DNA from: an uncultured Pirellulaceae bacterium | Lineage (GTDB): Bacteria > Planctomycetota > Planctomycetia > Pirellulales > Pirellulaceae | Direction of reading: 5' to 3' | Assembly: GCA_937967505.1 (NCBI GenBank) | Contig: CALCJM010000008.1 | Span: forward strand, 53,130-117,129 | DNA length: 64,000 nt | Shown: piece by piece, positions 61,915 to 64,000 of the stretch | Numbering within the stretch: the stretch's first letter is position 1 | Layout: each line of letters begins with the position of its first letter | The notes under the pieces: generated by a model | What the model was told of the DNA's origin: nothing | Databases searched by the model: none | Seen by the model: the letters and a program-made list of their open reading frames with translations, nothing else | Program-made: the position numbers and the translations under genes

Positions 61915-62568
61915 TCAAACCTCGTTCAGGTCATACCACTGAGCGATAGAATCTGCGGGCCGGTCGATGCTACAAAATGACTCTGATTTTCTTTTCAAGA
62001 CCTTCTTTATTTGTTTTGACAGCATCGCGCTGGCGATCAACCCATGATCATTTGCTCCCATCTGAATCAGCAAGTCCAGCATCCGATTGTCGATGGTCCG
62101 TTTGACCACATCGTCTTCAAACGACAGAAAATACCCAACTTCTGCTCTGCCGGGAAAACGATCGGCAAACTGCGAAACAGCCTCGTCTTTGGTGCCGCGC
62201 GGATGTCGGTCCAACATCATCAAAGCCAGTGACGTATGCCACGGTTGGTCACGGGGAAACTCCGTGTCGATCAACAGTTCCGAAAGCGCCATAAAAGGAC
62301 GACGCGTATCGGCATTCTTGTTGTCCTGAAACCACTGGCGATCGAGCGCACGTGTGATCACGGTGTACTCGATCCCCCACTGTGCCAGCAGGTCCTGCGC
62401 CACAAAGAACTCCGCAGGAAAATGCATCGCCAGCACCACCGTTTTATTCAATTCCAGTTGCTGCTCCAGCATCGGACGAAACAGACGGTAAAGCACCTCC
62501 CGATCCACGGCATAAGAGTCCGGAAAATGGTTGACACTACTGAAGCGAAATAGATCGAATAGGCCCAT
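61915..62568 (-). CDS. Hypothetical protein
   Basis: The 217 residues have no signal peptide or membrane segment. Notable stretches: YRLFRPMLEQQLELNKTVVLAMHFPAEFF in the first third and NRMLDLLIQMGANDHGLIASAMLSKQIKKVLKRK, a basic helical region near the C-terminus. No known family recognised. It lies just after the rho terminator, so it has its own promoter in the 128-base gap. Confidence 0.6.
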   Translation of the reverse strand: MGLFDLFRFSSVNHFPDSYAVDREVLYRLFRPMLEQQLELNKTVVLAMHFPAEFFVAQDLLAQWGIEYTVITRALDRQWFQDNKNADTRRPFMALSELLIDTEFPRDQPWHTSLALMMLDRHPRGTKDEAVSQFADRFPGRAEVGYFLSFEDDVVKRTIDNRMLDLLIQMGANDHGLIASAMLSKQIKKVLKRKSESFCSIDRPADSIAQWYDLNEV

Positions 62569-62604
62569 GCAAACTCTTCCGGGACGGATCTTATTTTGGC
62601 GTCA

Positions 62605-62636
62605 CAAAAAAAGCCCATGACGGTGCACGGGCTTGT
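62605..62636 (-). terminator. Intrinsic terminator after rho
   Basis: Read on the minus strand: AAGCCC, a 12-base loop, GGGCTT, then TTTTT. This is a standard factor-independent terminator about 60 bases after the rho stop codon. A gene for Rho itself ending in an intrinsic terminator is expected for autoregulation. Confidence 0.8.
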
Positions 62637-62696
62637 GTTTTTGATTGAAATGTTACTGATTGGAACGGCACTGTTCGAAACAATGCCGTTTGGCAA

Positions 62697-63998
62697 TCAG
62701 AGGTCTCCCATTTTCCCGCTGATCAACTGGATGAATTCATCGTTAGTCTTGAATCGCCCCAACTGTCGTGTCAGTTGTTCCATGGCCTCGATATGGGGCA
62801 TGGTCGTCAACGTGCGACGCAGCATTGTGATGGCCTCCAGCTTGTCCTCGCCCAGCAGCAGTTCCTCGCGCCGGGTACCGGATTTGCTGATGTCGATCGC
62901 CGGCCAGACCCGTCGGTCGGCAAGTTTTCGGTCGAGTACCAGTTCCATGTTTCCGGTCCCTTTGAACTCCTGAAAGATCAGTTCATCCATACGGCTGCCG
63001 GTATCAATCAACGCGGTGCCGACAATCGTCAACGATCCGCCTTCCTCGAACGCACGCGCCGAAGAGAATAATTTTTTGGGAATGTCCATGGCTTTGATAT
63101 CGACACCGCCGGACATTGTCCGGCCAGTGTTACCAACCCATTTGTTGAACGCTCGCGCCAACCGCGTGATCGAATCCATCAACAAAAATACATCTAGGCC
63201 CATCTCCGCCAATCGCTTGCAGCGTTCAATGGTCAATTGCGACAATCGAACATGGCTTTCGATGTCTTCATCCAGACTACTGGCGATGACCTCACCACCT
63301 TTGACATTCCGTTTCATGTCGGTGACTTCTTCAGGTCGTTCATCAATCAGCAACACAATCAGTTTGGAATTAGGATGATTTTCCGCAATTCCCTGGCTGA
63401 TATGTTGCATCATGATCGTCTTGCCACTGCGCGGCGGCGCGACGATCAAAGCCCGTTGCCCTTTGCCCATCGGCGTCAGCAGATCCATGACACGTGTCGT
63501 CAACGGTGTCGGCCCCGTTTCCAACTGATACCACTGTTCGGGATTGATCGGTGTCAGCTGGTCAAACGATTTGACCTCTGGATACTTCTCCGGATCCATG
63601 CCGTCGATGTCGGTCAACTCGCGCAGCCGAGGCCCCTGCTGACGTCGCGCGGGCTGAATTTTCCCGCTAAGCATCAACCCCGCACGTAAGCCAAATTTTT
63701 CGATCATCGTGCCGGGTACAAACGGGTCCGATCGCTCACGGCTGTAGTTATTTTCTTTGCTGCGAAGAAATCCGTAGCCATTGGGATGCATCTCCAGCAG
63801 GCCTTTGCCTTCGACCAACTCTGCATCATCAAATTCGACAGGTTCACGATTCTGCCGACGGCCTCGATTGCTATTTCGGTTCCCTCCCTGGTTTGAACCG
63901 CCACCACCTCCGCTACGTCGGCGTCGATTGTTGGACGCCCCTCCTCCACCGGAATTACCGCCGCCCCCACCACCAGAACGACGACGTCGACGACGTTG
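62697..63998 (-). CDS. rho: Transcription termination factor Rho, 5' end outside the window
   Basis: The core (from base 63818 down) contains the cold-shock-like RNA-binding domain (GKGLLEMHPNGYGFLRSKENNY) and the RecA-like motor with Walker A VAPPRSGKTIMMQ, Walker B DVFLLMDSITRLARA, and the R-loop region GGSLTIVGTALIDTG. The frame is open to the right edge and codes for an Arg/Gly/Asn-rich disordered stretch (GGGGASNNRRRRRSGG-like) before EFDDAELVEG. Such insertions occur in planctomycete, actinobacterial and Bacteroidetes Rho and bind RNA. The true start is outside the window. Confidence 0.96.
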   Translation of the reverse strand, partial: QRRRRRRSGGGGGGNSGGGGASNNRRRRSGGGGGSNQGGNRNSNRGRRQNREPVEFDDAELVEGKGLLEMHPNGYGFLRSKENNYSRERSDPFVPGTMIEKFGLRAGLMLSGKIQPARRQQGPRLRELTDIDGMDPEKYPEVKSFDQLTPINPEQWYQLETGPTPLTTRVMDLLTPMGKGQRALIVAPPRSGKTIMMQHISQGIAENHPNSKLIVLLIDERPEEVTDMKRNVKGGEVIASSLDEDIESHVRLSQLTIERCKRLAEMGLDVFLLMDSITRLARAFNKWVGNTGRTMSGGVDIKAMDIPKKLFSSARAFEEGGSLTIVGTALIDTGSRMDELIFQEFKGTGNMELVLDRKLADRRVWPAIDISKSGTRREELLLGEDKLEAITMLRRTLTTMPHIEAMEQLTRQLGRFKTNDEFIQLISGKMGDL

Positions 63999-64000
63999 CC

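Overview
The window looks like chromosomal DNA of a planctomycete (Planctomycetota, probably a Pirellulales/Rhodopirellula-type marine bacterium). This is inferred from gene content: a secreted sulfatase, two squalene-cyclase-repeat proteins beside ExbB/ExbD and a giant TPR protein, a spermidine synthase fused to a membrane transporter, a kinase built of many signalling domains, small secreted proteins of planctomycete type, CsrA, and a Rho factor with an Arg/Gly-rich N-terminal extension. Base composition is moderately GC-rich. No rRNA, tRNA or CRISPR array was found.

Layout. 1-8.5 kb: C-terminal part of a hybrid histidine kinase (cut by the window edge), a membrane-fused spermidine synthase coupled to an APH-like kinase, and a secreted DUF5060-type glycosidase. 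8.6-14.5 kb (minus strand): a hypothetical protein, a sugar isomerase/epimerase-like protein, and a three-gene surface-glycan block (GT4 glycosyltransferase, sulfotransferase-like protein, GT-B-like protein with a coiled-coil tail). 14.9-19.8 kb: a His-rich secreted protein, a probable SELENOPROTEIN (peroxiredoxin-like, in-frame TGA in a UxxC motif at 16119-16121), an aldo/keto reductase, a DUF3524/QTMAN-type glycosyltransferase and an ankyrin protein. 19.89-21.22 kb: a complete ISAzo13-like insertion sequence with terminal inverted repeats, possible TTA target duplication and a probable -1 frameshift. 21.3-23.7 kb: thioredoxin-like protein, hypothetical protein, LpxL-type acyltransferase, csrA.

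24.2-27.6 kb: a tightly overlapping operon of a class V aminotransferase-fold protein and a molybdate/tungstate-type ABC transporter. 27.7-36.6 kb: trpF, an RmlD-like reductase, an AAA ATPase, a small lipoprotein-like protein, an NTase-HD protein, panD and glmS. 37-45 kb: a DegP-like protease, a bifunctional nuclease, a VOC protein, frr, membrane proteins, an ACT protein, a thioesterase and a large secreted protein. 45.4-50.8 kb: a sulfatase, a Type II restriction-modification pair (BsuBI/PstI-like endonuclease with a C5-cytosine methyltransferase) in AT-richer DNA, and a class III aminotransferase. 50.9-61.5 kb: two squalene-cyclase-repeat proteins flanking transketolase, then ExbD, ExbB and a 1,030-residue TPR protein that look like one envelope machine. 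61.9-64 kb: a hypothetical protein and rho, which runs off the window.

Short palindromic repeats recur between genes. One family has two copies about 10 kb apart in opposite orientation (17645-17752 and 28039-28150). Two other palindromic elements sit at 50837-50931 and 54613-54712. The observation most worth following is the selenoprotein: its reading frame would otherwise be called as a 130-residue fragment without its active site.
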